Assembly: GCF_030272615.1 (NCBI RefSeq)
Contig: NC_081409.1
Coordinates: 617,279,755 to 617,343,754 of the forward strand
DNA length: 64,000 nt
Reading direction: 5' to 3'
Source: Cryptomeria japonica
Taxonomy: Eukaryota > Streptophyta > Pinopsida > Cupressales > Cupressaceae
How positions within the stretch are numbered: position 1 is the stretch's first letter; every line of letters begins with the position of its first letter. Shown in pieces: positions 45,900 to 57,522 of this stretch. Made by a program: the position numbers and the translations under genes. A model generated the notes under the pieces. That model searched no databases, had not been told where the DNA came from, and worked only from the letters and a program-made list of their open reading frames with translations.

Positions 45900-46330
45900 A
45901 TTCAAAAAATGTTGAATGCATGAATTATCTTTCCTATCCATCATTTAACGTGGGTAGAAAACCTAGTTTGAGTTTGCACGAAGAATGGAGAGATTTGTAT
46001 TTGTGTAAATTTCAAGAATCTCAATCAAATTTCACTTAAAAACAATTACCCTTTGCCAGTAATAGATCAAGTTCTACAAACAGTGATAGGATCCCAAATG
46101 ATGTCCATGTTGGATAAATTTTCTAGTTATAATCAGACTGAGGTGAGTGAAGTGGATCAACACAAAACTACATTTACAAATCCATGGGGTACATTTTCCT
46201 ATCATAGGATATCTTTTGGACTAATCAATGCAGGAGATAATTTTCAAAGGGTCGTGGACTTAGCTTTCCAAGGAATCCTTGGAAGAATCATTGTTGTATA
46301 TCTGATGATCTCATGGTTTTCTCCATAGAT
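45900..46330 (+). pseudogene. Gypsy reverse transcriptase remnant
   Basis: Fingers-palm text runs from IIFPIHHLTWVENLV through NYPLPVIDQVLQTV, MMSMLDKFSSYNQ and PWGTFSYHRISFGL. At the active site VVYLMISWF stands where YLDD is expected, so both catalytic Asp are lost by a frameshift or substitution. Stops occur at 45922 and 45970. Confidence 0.8.
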
Positions 46331-46556
46331 GGTGAAAACTTTATTATTTATAGGAAGTATTGGAGAGATGTTGAAAGCACGACATTTCTTGGGGTAACTA
46401 AAGGAAATCCCTTGGGATACATTCCATCCAAAGAGGGAATCAAAATTCATCATGAGAGGGTCAAATCTATTCAGAAACTTTTATTACATACCAATAAGAT
46501 GGTTGTTCATTCATTTTTTGGAAAGGTGAATTTCTTGTGCAGTCTTATTCTCAATT

Positions 46557-46850
46557 TTGCTAGAAAAGACTTGTCTTATTGTTGATATGATGAAGGGTAA
46601 ATCCACTTTCTATTGGAGTGTTGAAGGGAAATCAACTTTCAATGAAATCAAGGATGTTATTGTGCATGCTCCATTTTTAGTTTGTCCAAACTATACCAAA
46701 TATTTCATCATGTATAGCTATGCTTCACAACATACCATGTCCACCATCTTGATCCAAAAGAATGAAGAGGGGATTAAGTCTCCTATTGCTTTCATGATAT
46801 GTCCATTAAAGTCTAATGAATTCAAGTATTCCATCACTATTTGTTAAGGT
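46557..46850 (+). pseudogene. Gypsy RNase H/connection remnant
   Basis: FYWSVEGKSTFNEIKDVI, then FIMYSYASQHTMSTILIQKN and SPIAFMICPLK. This is the gypsy RNase H placed after the reverse transcriptase, but Tyr-Ser stands at the usual catalytic Asp position. A degenerate own RNase H alongside an extra RNase H domain is a known combination in one plant gypsy lineage. Confidence 0.65.
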
Positions 46851-47108
46851 AGTGAAATGTTTTCGATTTTATATCCTTAATTCACATACTCTTGTTTTAG
46901 TCCTTTACAAGAATTTGGCACTAAGAGAGGCAACTAGATTTCCAAGATTCCAGAGTATGATCTAGGGATCAAACCTACAAAGCTTGTTCATGGTAAAGGT
47001 TTATGTCAACTCATGGCTGAAAACAACCCTAATGAAGAAGGTTAAACTTTTGGATCTTTCCCTCCAGTTCTTTTTGTTAGCACTACTAATGAATGGTATT
47101 TTAATATT

Positions 47109-47610
47109 GTGTATTTTATTACATATGGAGAATGCCCTCATCATTTGAGTTATAAGGAAAGGAGGAATATTAAGCTTAAAGCTGCAAATTTTGTTCTTTG
47201 GGACAATTGTTTGTACAAAATGAATATTGATGGTGCTTTTTTGAGATATGTTGATAAAGAACAACAAGAGAAATTGTTGAAATCTTTTCACAATTTGGCT
47301 TGTGGTGGACATTGTTCTGCACCAATTACAACTCATAAAACTTTGAGCACTAGATATTATTGGCCTATACTCTTTCAAGATGCATACAAATGGGTTCAAA
47401 ATTGTGATCTTTGTCAACAATTTTTTCAAAAGCAAAAGTTGGTAGCTCTTCTTTTGAAGCCAGTTGTAATTGACGAACCTTTCAAGAAACAAGAAATTGA
47501 TTTCATTGGTGTCATCAATCCATCCTCAAGTGTTGAGCATACATATGCTCTCACAACGATAAATTATTTCACCAAGTGGGTGGAGGCTATTTCGATAAGG
47601 GAAAAGTTCA
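47109..47610 (+). pseudogene. Gypsy integrase remnant, truncated
   Basis: The zinc-binding part is clear: HNLACGGHCSAP followed by WVQNCDLCQ. The catalytic core begins EIDFIGVINPSS (first Asp) and ends soon after YFTKWVEAISI at about 47605, so the second Asp and Glu are missing. Downstream sequence up to 47743 belongs to something else. Confidence 0.8.
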
Positions 47611-47614
47611 ACGT

Positions 47615-47743
47615 GACTAGCAACCAAAGGCTTTCAAGAAACACTCACCCAATGATGTACATTAGGGAGATAAGGCCAAAACCCAACAAATTTGCACACA
47701 AACCCACAATGTTGATAGAAAACAAAATTTTCAACCACATCTT
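47615..47743 (-). pseudogene. Possible LINE ORF1-like fragment, part 2
   Basis: Read on the minus strand across the copia insertion, this continues 55811-55452: ...VACGQD, then VVENFVFYQHCGFVCKFVGF and WPYLPNVHHW. The FVCKFVGFWP pattern resembles the ORF1 (DUF4283-type) region of plant LINEs. The match is by memory of the family pattern and weak. Confidence 0.35.
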
Positions 47744-49225
47744 TGTAAAGTTCTGATGCCAATAGCTAACAAGATGAGAGGGGGGGGGGGGGTGAATCAT
47801 ACAAACTTAATCTTCCATAAAATCAACAGATTCAACCTCGATAACTTATACTTCAGCAATATAACTAAAAAACTACTAAACATGCAAACTCATAAACACA
47901 TAATCATCATAACACATATAACACCAAATTTAACGTGGAAACCCAAATAGGGAAAAACCACTGTGGTATTTCGGACCCACTAAGAAATATACTCTTCTAG
48001 AGTATGCTCGGTTAAAAGCAAATCTTGTGAAAGATTACAAACACATTGCTAGATGTGACCCGGTTAAGGGATTTCCCTCAGATCTGTTAGGATCTTCACT
48101 TTGTTAGAAGTGACCTTGTCAAAGGATTTCAAACACTCATTTAGAATGTTACCTTGCTAGAGGGTTTACAAATAAGATTGTTAAGTCCACTCGGTTAAGA
48201 GATTTTCTGTCACTTACAAAATAACAGTAATAAAAATATATCTGCAACTTCACATCTGAAATGCTAAAGCAGATTCTATTTGCTCAAAACAATCTTGTCA
48301 TAGGACTTATCTTGTCCCTCTGCTGGGCTCCTTACTCTGTTATTCAAACAGGTCTTCAAGCTTCTGTGCTCGGTAATCACTGTGTAGCATCCATGTGCTT
48401 ACACTTGCCCGCATACATTGTTTATCAACAAATCCTTATTTATAAGCAATTTTCTAACCGCTGAATCTCCTTGATCACATTTCCCATGATCAATCTTACC
48501 CGACAGATCTTTAATCTTGACTAGGTTCAATGTATCCTTCGATCTGAAAATGTTTTACCTCGCCTTGGAACTTGTATACCTTCCTAGGAACTTGTGCTAG
48601 GTTATTGCGGTTCAATCTATGCTGTAGATCTTCCTCTTGATTTTCCATTGTCATAGATCCTTAACAAACTTCATGCGTGGCATACCAATCATTTATACAT
48701 CTTTAGCTTATCAGCATCCTTCATTAAATAATGCTTTTATCCATCCAATGCGATCTATCATAACTCGGTTGCAACTCGGTAATACTAAACTTTACTCGAT
48801 AGACATTCTGCCTTCATTAACCGATATCGATAACCTTAGGGTTTACCGACTAGGTTCTTTGCTCGGTGACATAGTATAGTATTAACCTTACAATCAACAA
48901 CATATGTAGGATATCAAAATAATCTAAACATCATGATTTCATCATTGTCTAACTCGGTAATAGTTGCCCATTGAATAACTAATTTCTCCCCTTATTCATC
49001 ACATTCTTTCTATGTCTTTTACCAACATCTTAATTCTCTTCAAATCAATCTTCTCAAAATATGGCAACATCATACTGAATCAGAAAATCAATTTCTTGAC
49101 ATTAATGACAAAATAATGTTATAAAGATAGTTATCATCCTTTTTTCAGTTATATCAATAATCTCCAACAACCTTCTCAATATCCTTAATGAATATCAACA
49201 ATCTCCTTCTATTGAAATGCCAACA
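47744..49225 (-). repeat. Copia left (3') LTR
   Basis: 1,482 bp. It has a longer run of G (about 47778-47792) than the right copy and lacks the roughly 23-bp internal duplication found there. Confidence 0.93.
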
Positions 49226-49251
49226 ATCTCCCCCTTTGGCATTGATGGCAA
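49226..49251 (-). other. Polypurine tract, copia
   Basis: ATCTCCCCCTTTGGCATTGA then TGGCAA on the plus strand. The element strand ends CCAAAGGGGGAGAT against the LTR. Nearly identical to the family B tract at 30632. Confidence 0.85.
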
Positions 49252-49722
49252 AACCAACAATTAAATGGTAATACCAACAAGATATTCAAATCGATTCAGA
49301 TCCAAATTGCTATTAGACTTCTCCTGTTATCCTTGAGCTGTTAAAATCTTCTGAAGTCTTCTCCCTTTTCATTAGGCTTCTGAGTTGTTGTCTTGCATTT
49401 AGTCTTCTCCCCTTTGTAATCTTCTCCCCTTGTCATTAGTATTATGTTATCTTCTTCATTAAGGGCTTTACCATTCAGTCAACCATTTAGTCTTCTCCCC
49501 CTTTGACAACAATGCCAAAAAGTAAAAGAACTTAAATCATGATTTCTTCCCCTGTGAAGTGATTTACCTTGCTATGTATCATCTCAGTCTCGGTCAGAGC
49601 AACTTGTCTCTATTCACTATTTCCTGCACATGTTTAGAAAACCTTCTAAAGTGCGTAAATCAGCATCAATCAACACATAATATTCTGTAGATTCATCGAA
49701 TTGATGCTTTCACCGAAATCTG

Positions 49723-50384
49723 TCAGTGAGTAGAAGATAGGGGTAGGACCCCTAACTTGCTTCTGAGATACTCAAAAGTGTCCCTTGGTAGTGGCTTTGT
49801 GAAGATGTCTGCTAATTGCTCCTTTGAACTGATATATTCCAGCACAACTTTCTTCTCTTGAACTTCTTCTTTGAGATAATGATACTTTATAGAGATATGT
49901 TTTGTCTTAGAGTGCATTACCAGATTCTTTGAAATTTTAATGGCACTAGTATTATCATAGAATATAGTTACTGCTCGGTAACTTTCTCATTTATACCTTC
50001 TAATAGTTGCTTGATCCATACTATATTGGTATAATTCAATGTTGCAGCAACATATTCAGCTTCTCCTGTTGACTGTGAAATACATCCTTGTTTCTTACTA
50101 AGCCAACTCACTAGTCTTTCTCCTAAAAAGAAAGCTCCACCACTTGTGCTTTTCCTGTCATCTATGTTCCCTGCCCAATCAGCATCAGTATAAACTTTTA
50201 AATCAAAATCATTCCTCTTTTCATATACTAAGCCATAATCTTCAGTGTCTCTCAGGTATCTGAAAATTCTCTTAATTGTTGTCATATGGGTTTCTTTGGG
50301 ATCTGCAGAGAATCTTACAACAATACCTACTGCATGTGCTATATCTAGTCTACTGTGCACAACATATTGCAACTTCCCAATCAT
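49723..50384 (-). pseudogene. Copia RNase H
   Basis: Typical copia RNase H: VYTDADWAGNIDDRKSTSGG with the catalytic Asp, then SQSTGEAEYVAA with the Glu. The last part, 49917-49723, is in another frame: KTKHISIKYHYL and EQLADIFTKPLP. The break between them (about 49920-49965) is a frameshift. It ends about 500 bases before the LTR. Confidence 0.9.
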
Positions 50385-50439
50385 AGATCAGTTAAGTGTC
50401 TCATCAATAGATGCAGATTCATCATTCTTTGATAGTTTA

Positions 50440-51383
50440 TAGTTAGTAGTCATAGGAGTACTTACAGGTTTAGAATCCTCCATTCCAAATTTCTTCAAGA
50501 TTTCCTTTATGTACTTGGATTGAGTAATGAAAATCTCATCTTTCATTTGCAGTATCTATAAACCTATAAAATATTTTATCTCACCGATTAATGACATCTC
50601 AAATTCTTTGCACATTTCATTTCCAAAGTTCTTGCATAAGGAGTCATTACCACAAAAAATAATATCATCAACAAATATGGCTGAGATCAGTATTCCATTG
50701 TCCTCATCATTCTTCATGTACATATTGTTGTTTTCACTTGTCCTTATAAAACCAATCTTGATCAAATCAAAGTGCAGTCTTTCACACCAAGCTCTAGGTG
50801 CTTGTTTCAGACCATATAAAGCTTTGTTTAGTTTACATACCTGATCTTTACTCTTGCCTTCAACAAATCCTTCAGGTTGTTCAATATAGACTTCTTCTTC
50901 TAGTATACCATTCAAAAATGCAGATTTAACATCCATTTGATATACCTTGAAATTTTTGAAAGCAGCATATCCCAACAATGTTCTTACTCCCTCAAGTCTA
51001 GCCACAGGTGCAAAAGTCTCACCATAATCTATTCCTTCTTCTTGAGCATAACCTTTGCAAACTAGTCTTGCTTTGTTGCGAATGACCTCACCTTTTTCAT
51101 TTAGCTTGTTTCTGAAAATCCACTTTGTACCGATTACATTTTTGTCCTTCGGTCTTGGGATCAGTGTCCATGTGTCATTCTTCTTGATTTGATCAATCTC
51201 TTCTGTCATAGCATTTACCCAATCTTCACTGTTAAATAACTCTTTTACTATTCTTGGTTCAAATTCAGATATCAGACATCTCTTATGTCTCAGTTTGTTC
51301 CTTGTCATCACTGGATCATCCTTATCTCCTATAAACTGACTTGATGCATGATGTCTTCTGACATATTTGGCTAATATAGGCAT
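50440..51383 (-). pseudogene. Copia reverse transcriptase
   Basis: Well preserved. [20 protein letters not shown] opens the domain. [12 protein letters not shown] holds the first catalytic Asp, [15 protein letters not shown] is the conserved central block, and [12 protein letters not shown] is the active-site VDD. A stop after IKYFIGL near 50553 separates the thumb, which continues in frame into RNase H. It shares its frame with integrase. Confidence 0.93.
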
Positions 51384-51419
51384 GGTAGATTCTGTATGAT
51401 CTTCTTCATCACTCGGTAA

Positions 51420-52470
51420 CTAGACATTATCTTTATTTTCTTCTGCAGCTTTCTCGGTAGGACTTCTCAGTTGAACATAAATGAATTCTTCATAACCTTC
51501 TGGTTTTTTGGAATTTCCTTCATCATTTCTTTCTTCAAATTCATCAATTTTCACATTTGCACTTTCTACTATTTTGTTAGATGATTTGATCAGACATTTA
51601 AATGTTTTACTTCGAGAATAATAACCAAGAAATGTTCCTTCTTCACTTTTCTGATCAAACTTTCCATTTCTGCCATCTTTGTGAACATAACATCTACTTC
51701 CAAAGATTTTAAAATAACTTACATTAGGTTTCTTGTCATACCAGATCTCATATGGTGTCTTCATAGTTCCTTTCTTCAGTTGAACTTAGTTCAGGGTGTA
51801 AACTGCAGTGCTGATTGCTTCTCTCCAAAATGTTTGAGGTACCCTCTTTTCTATCATCAGGGTTTTGGCACAATCTACAATTGATCTGTTTCTTCTCTCG
51901 GCTATCCCATTTTGCTGAGGTGTTCTCGGTGCAGATACTTGCCTTTTTATACCATGATCATTGCAGAATAAGTTAAATTCATCATAATTGAATTTTCCTC
52001 CTTTGTCAGATCTAAGACATTTCAGCTGTCATCCTGTTTCATTTTCAACTCTTGCCTTGTACCATTTAAACATTTGAAAAGCTTCTGATTTTTCTTTTAA
52101 AAACATAATTGACATCATCCTTGAGTAATCATCCACAAATAATATGAAATATTTATCACCATAATAACTTTGAAGTTTCATGGGACCACAAAGATCAGTG
52201 TGTACTAGATCTAAAATTCCTTTAGAAGTGTAGGACTTACTTGTAAAGATTGATCTTATCATCTTACCCATCTGGCATCCTCGGCACATAGCATTCTTAG
52301 GTTTTTCTAACCTCGGTAGACCTCTTACTTGGTGCTTCTTACTTATTTTGATCAGATTATCAAAATTTACATGACAAAACCTTTTATGCCATAACCAAGT
52401 ATCATCTATCCTTGCATAAAGACACTTGTTCCAAGTTGAGTCAAGATGAAATGTATTACCTTTTGTTTGT
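51420..52470 (-). pseudogene. Copia integrase
   Basis: The zinc-binding part is WLWHKRFCHVNF with MCRGCQMGK. The core shows VHTDLCGPM (first Asp), LRSDKGGKF (second Asp) and PQQNGIAERRNR (Glu), so the DDE triad is intact. In-frame stops occur near 52027 (TGA) and 51786 (TAA). The C-terminal part runs through TPYEIWYDKKPNVSYFKIFG. Confidence 0.9.
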
Positions 52471-52513
52471 GTTGCTTGTTATGAACTTTGACACATCCTT
52501 TCTGGAATTCTAT

Positions 52514-53887
52514 TCAGCATCCTGTATTGTTTAGTTGTGCTACACTCAACAAATTGTATTTCAAACCTTCAACCCAGTATACATCATCACATTTAGCATT
52601 ATCAAGAAGTGTTATAGATCCTTTACCTTTCACTGGACATGGTGCATCATTACCAAATCTTACATAACCTCCATCATAATCTTCTAATTTAACAAACTTG
52701 TGTTTATCACATGTCATGTGATGTGAGCATCCACTGTCTGTGATCCAATAATCATTATTATTTATATGAGATATTAGGGCTTTTTCTTCATACCTTTCTT
52801 CATCAAATCCATCTTTAATAGCCACATAAACAACTTCCTCAGTATCAGTTTCATCAAATTTATCATCGTTGGATTCCTCATCAGCTACTAGGCATGTCTT
52901 TCTGTCTCTCCTTCTAAAGTCTCGGTGTCCTCTGTATTGGTTGTCTTTTTGCCTATTATTTCGGTATTCTCTCTTTTCACTAGATGCTTTGTCAGGGCAG
53001 TTAGAAGCCATATGTCCTATTTTATCACAATTGAAACATTTTAAAGGTACCCTTCCTTTATACTTACCTTTTCCTCTCGATAACCTTCTGGCTAATAATG
53101 CTTCAAAATCTTCTTGCTTCTTGATTTCCTCATACAGTTTGTGCACTTCTTCCATGTTCTTGTGAAATCTTTCACTTTCTCCACTATGATTCCCTTCAGA
53201 GTACTTACTCATTCTATCATTGTAATCATCAGATTCACCAATATGAAAAGAACTGAATGCAGATTCTACTTTATTTACCAAAGACCCACTGTTATCAAAA
53301 TTACTTAACTCAAATGCATGTAGCTTACCAATAGTAGCATCCAAAGAAACTAGCATGTTAGGTACAAACCTTAGTTCATTGATTGCAGAGACTCGAATGG
53401 CATAAGCAGGTAGAAGGGTTCTCAACAACTTAATTGTTACATCCTTTTCTTCAATAGTTCCTCCTGCTCCTTTAATTTGATTGACAGTCTCCTTTAACCT
53501 TGTACTGTATTGGGTTATGTTCTCACCTTCATTCATTCTCATGGATTCAAGTTGTCCTCTTAGACTGTCTAGTTTTGCTCTTTGAACATGTTCATCACTG
53601 CCATACACAGATATGAGCTTAGTCCACATTGCTTTTGCATCATTACAACCTTCTAGATCATTAAACTCCAAGTCGATCAATGCTGATGTTATTTCAATCA
53701 TAGCTTGAATATGTTCTTGCTTTTCCTTTATCTCTTCCAAGGTCATTGGGTTGGTGCTTGGTGGTATGTAATCATTCTCCAAATAATATGTTGCATATTC
53801 TCCAATTCCTGATAAATGCAGCTTCATCCTTTTCTGCCATGTGGAGAAACTTGACTTGTTCAGCTTCGGTGCATCCCTTTTATACAT
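52514..53887 (-). CDS. Copia Gag-protease
   Basis: Intact 457-codon frame starting at 53887 (MYKRDAPKLNKSSFSTWQKR), about 50 bases after the primer site. The N-terminal 220 residues are the copia Gag domain (LDSLRGQLESMRMNEGENI; LRTLLPAYA). A coiled coil near 245-265 is followed by a zinc knuckle CFNCDKIGHMASNC (about 284-297) and a protease with ITDSGCSHHMTCD (about 382). It ends at a TGA in the protease-integrase linker, where the frame shifts. Gag forms the particle that packages RNA. In this window it is the only retroelement protein segment still long and open. Confidence 0.88.
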   Translation of the reverse strand: MYKRDAPKLNKSSFSTWQKRMKLHLSGIGEYATYYLENDYIPPSTNPMTLEEIKEKQEHIQAMIEITSALIDLEFNDLEGCNDAKAMWTKLISVYGSDEHVQRAKLDSLRGQLESMRMNEGENITQYSTRLKETVNQIKGAGGTIEEKDVTIKLLRTLLPAYAIRVSAINELRFVPNMLVSLDATIGKLHAFELSNFDNSGSLVNKVESAFSSFHIGESDDYNDRMSKYSEGNHSGESERFHKNMEEVHKLYEEIKKQEDFEALLARRLSRGKGKYKGRVPLKCFNCDKIGHMASNCPDKASSEKREYRNNRQKDNQYRGHRDFRRRDRKTCLVADEESNDDKFDETDTEEVVYVAIKDGFDEERYEEKALISHINNNDYWITDSGCSHHMTCDKHKFVKLEDYDGGYVRFGNDAPCPVKGKGSITLLDNAKCDDVYWVEGLKYNLLSVAQLNNTGC

Positions 53888-53937
53888 CTTCGGATATTTG
53901 CCTCAAGTACCTTTAAACTTTTCTTCCAGAGTTCAAA

Positions 53938-53949
53938 GCTCTGATACCA
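53938..53949 (-). other. Primer-binding site, copia
   Basis: GCTCTGATACCA on the plus strand, the complement of TGGTATCAGAGC, two bases from the LTR at 53952. Identical to the family A site. Confidence 0.9.
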
Positions 53950-53951
53950 AT

Positions 53952-55451
53952 TGTAAAGTTCTGATGCTAATAGCTAACAAGATGAGAGGGGGGGGTGAAT
54001 CATACAAACTTAATCTTCCATAAAATCAACAGATTCAACCTCGATAACTTATACTTCAGCAATATAACTAAAAACCTGCTAAACATGCAAACTCATAAAC
54101 ACATAATCATCATTACACATATAACACTAGATTTAACGTGGAAACCCAAATAGGGAAAAACCACTATGGTATTTCGGACCCACTAAGAAATATACTCTTC
54201 TAGAGTATGCTCGATTAAAAGCAAATCCTGTTAAAGATTACAAACACATTGCTAGATGTGACCCGGTTAGGGGATTTCCCTCAGATCTGTTAAGATCTTC
54301 ACTTTGTTAGAAGTGACCTTGTCAAAGGATTTCAAACACTCATTTAGAATGTTACCTTGCTAGAGGGTTTACAAATAAGACTGTTAAGTCCACTCGGTTA
54401 AGAGATTTTCTATCACTTACAAAATAACAATAATAAAAATATATCTGCAACTTCACATCGAAAATGCTAAAGCAGATTCTATTTGCTCAAAACAATCTTG
54501 TCATAGGACTTATCTTGTCCCTCTGCTGGGCTCCTTACTCTGTTATTCAAACAGGTCTTCAAGCTTTTGTGCTCGTTAATCACTATGTAGAATCCCTGTG
54601 CTTACACTTGCCCGCATATATTGTTTATCAACAATTCCTTATTTATAAACAATTTGCTAACTGTTGAATCTCCTTGATCACATTTCCCATGATCAATCTT
54701 AGCCATCAGATCTTCAATCTTGACTAGGTTCAATGTATCCTTCGATCTGAAAATGTTTTACCTCGCCTTGGAACTTGTATACCTTCCTAGGAACTTGTGC
54801 TAGGTTATTGTGATTCAATCTGTGCTATAGATCTTCCTCTTGATTTTCCATTGCCGTAGATCCTTAACAAACTTCATGCGTGGCATACCAATCATTTATA
54901 CATCTCCAACTTATCAGCATCCTTGATTAAATAATGCTTTTATCCATCCAATGTGATCTGTCATAACTCGGTTGCAACTCAGTAAATACTAAACTTTACT
55001 CGGTAGACATTCCACCTTCATTAACCGATATCGATAACCTTAGGGTTTACCGACTAGGTTCCTTAGGGTTTACTGACTAGGTTCTTTTCTCGGTGACATA
55101 GTATAGTATTAACCTTACAATCAACAACATATGTAGGATATCAAAACAATCTAAACATCATGATTTCATCATTGTCTAACTCGGTAATAGTTGCCCATTG
55201 AATAACTAATTTCTCCCCTTATTCATCACATTCTTTCTGTGTCTTTTACCGACATCTTAATTCTCTTCGAATCAATCTTATCAAGATATGGCAACATCAT
55301 ACTAAATCAGAAAAACAATTTCTTGACATTAATGACAAAATAATGTTATAAAGATAGTTATCATCCTTTTTCAGTTATATCAATAATCTCCAACAACCTT
55401 CTCAATATCCTTAATGAATATCAACAATCTCCTTCTATTGAAATGCCAACA
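53952..55451 (-). repeat. Copia right (5') LTR
   Basis: 1,500 bp with the same ends as the left copy, followed by ATCTT. The extra duplicated TAGGGTTTAC...GACTAGG segment lies at about 55030-55085. Confidence 0.93.
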
Positions 55452-55811
55452 ATCTTGACCACAAGCCACAACTGGGGAGGTCTTGACACAAGGAAGAGGG
55501 AAAGATTTCCCATGGGAGGATGAGTAGTAGCAGATCTGGCAACATCTCCACCCACCAATAGTAGAAAAATTTGTAGGAGGGACCCTAGCATCCACAGTAG
55601 CCCTGACATGTCCACCATCATTGGAAGCCTTGGCATGACCACCACTTGTAGAAGCTAGTGTAGAAGCCTCACTGTCCACCAAAATCATAGGAGATGTAGA
55701 GGACTCAGACCCAAACCCAAACCCAATTGAAAGGGGCACCACAGGTAGAGATGTAGTGGGCCCATAACCAAGCAAGCCAAAGACCATTGGGGGAGCGAGA
55801 ACATTTTTCAA
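55452..55811 (-). pseudogene. Possible LINE ORF1-like fragment, part 1
   Basis: Minus-strand reading opens MKNVLAPPMVFGLLG and is Gly/Ser/Pro-rich through SEASTLASTSGGHAKAS to CVKTSPVVACGQD, where the copia element cuts it. GC content is higher than in the flanks. The proposed continuation is at 47743-47615. Confidence 0.35.
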
Positions 55812-57522
55812 AATGGATGTTGCGGGAGTGGATGCTATAGGAGACGTTACTCACTCCTCTTTGAGATATGATATTTTTGAAGATCATGTTTTCATAATAA
55901 TAGGATCAAATATATAGATATGGGTCACAAATTTGAAAAATATTTCTAAGTTTAGTTTAAGTAATATTTGATTGTCTAGTTGTTCAATTATTTCAATAGA
56001 TTGTTTAATTACTAGTAAATATTTTTCTCCATCCATCATGCTACTCTTTTGATTTTTCTTCAAAAATATTCTAAGAATTTAACCTAATCTCTTAGAAGAT
56101 TTTTTTTATCTCCATATGAAATTTAATGGTTAGCTCGAAACTAATCCCTGGTACAATATGTAAGAAGAATGTGTTGGAAACCAAGAGATAAGTAGATAGA
56201 TTTCATAATATTCTACGGTGCTTGCATCTAACAATAGAAATAATTAATAAAAATAAAATCGAAGTTGAACATTCATTTTTTGAAATGGACAATCTAAAGG
56301 ATATCTCAACATATTACACATTAATCAACAAATAATTCATAACTTCTTGGAATATCATATATAAATGGAAAAGAATAAAATATTAGAAACTAAATTTATA
56401 TATTTGTCAAAGGGAACTTGGTTTAATGGAAAATTCCATGATGTAGGTTGTAGCTTCACCAATCAAGAAAATCCAGTAGAAATAAAAATATTTTATTTTA
56501 CAATAACAAAACATTTCTACACAGTATTGAACATATACCCCCTTTTTCAAAATTTTAAATTGCTTAAACAAGTTTCGTTAATGGTACAAGGTCAAGAACT
56601 TTACCTTAAGATATTTAAGCATTTTAGATGATATATTTACATTCTCCTTGGCTTCACTTCTTGAATTCTTCATAATTATTTGAAGGTATCCCACAAGAAG
56701 GGAGAATAATTCATTATGGAGACATCAAACTCAACCCTTCTATGAACATCCCATGTTAAAATACACATGAAACTCCTCCACCCCATCTACAATGAGATCT
56801 AGGTTTCATTTCCCTTTAAATTTTGACTCAACTCTTGCTAGACCTTGACCCCTTTTCATGCTATAATGTAAATTCATCTTTCAGTAGGATCTTGCACCCT
56901 TTTCTTGCTATAATGTAAATTCATCTTTCCATAGGATCTTGAACCCTACTATGAGTAATTGTAATATGGTCCTCACCAAGTCTTATTTGAGTCTATACTT
57001 GGCCTTCTTTGGCCTCTATTGAATTCATTGAACATTAGATCCCCTTTGAGCCATATAAGCTTACCCAAAAAGCAATATTAGTTCACATTCAAGAATTATC
57101 ACTACATATGTTCCATTCTTCGTGTTTCTGAAATCAATGCATTTTGTCCATAAAAATTAACACACCAACACATTTCCTTTACCACTATCAACTTTCATCA
57201 TGGGAAAAGTGCATGCATAAAACATCTGCAATGAAACAAATTTGTTTGTAATCGACTAAGGTACCATATTGTAATCCCCTAAGGTATCATCTATTCTTCA
57301 TGTTTCTAGAATCAATGTGTTGTGTCAACAAAAATAACATCAACATATTTCCTTTACTACTGTTAGATTTTCTCATGAGCAAAATGCATGCTTAAAACAT
57401 TTGTCGTGAGACAAATTTGATTATATCCACCAAGGTACCATCTATTTAATTTCCACTATTTGTATTTCCAACATTAAAGAAAACTAACAAAATGTTGTAT
57501 AACTTGAACAAGGAAAACAATT
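55812..57522. other. Non-coding AT-rich stretch
   Basis: No gene recognised. A repeated phrase CTTGCTATAATGTAAATTCA (near 56860 and 56915) and a pair of similar sentences near 57110-57240 and 57295-57420 indicate local duplications. The reading frame 56365-56631 has no recognisable features. Confidence 0.45.

Larger units (their letters stand above)
42187..47610 (+). mobile_element. Decayed Ty3/gypsy element
   Basis: Plus-strand order: Gag (42727-43320), protease (about 44220-44480), RNase H-like domain (44943-45545), reverse transcriptase (45900-46330), the element's own RNase H/connection (46560-46850), integrase (47109-47605). TGTAACACCC at 42187 may be the LTR start. No second LTR was found; the integrase core is cut near 47605. 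Many stops and frameshifts mark it as old. Confidence 0.75.
47744..55451 (-). mobile_element. Full-length Ty1/copia retrotransposon
   Basis: 7,708 bp, LTRs 47744-49225 and 53952-55451 (TGTAAAGTTCTG...TGCCAACA), perfect target duplication ATCTT at 47739-47743 and 55452-55456. The copia order on the minus strand is Gag, protease, integrase, reverse transcriptase, RNase H. Gag-protease is one open frame of 457 codons, while the rest is in another frame with several stops, so this copy is defective. It is the only element here with a recognisable copia enzyme set and may represent the helper of families A and B. Confidence 0.95.

Noticed and set aside
55380-55645. Frames spanning the copia LTR end
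   Set aside because: They cross the insertion junction at 55451, so the C-terminal part is LTR sequence.
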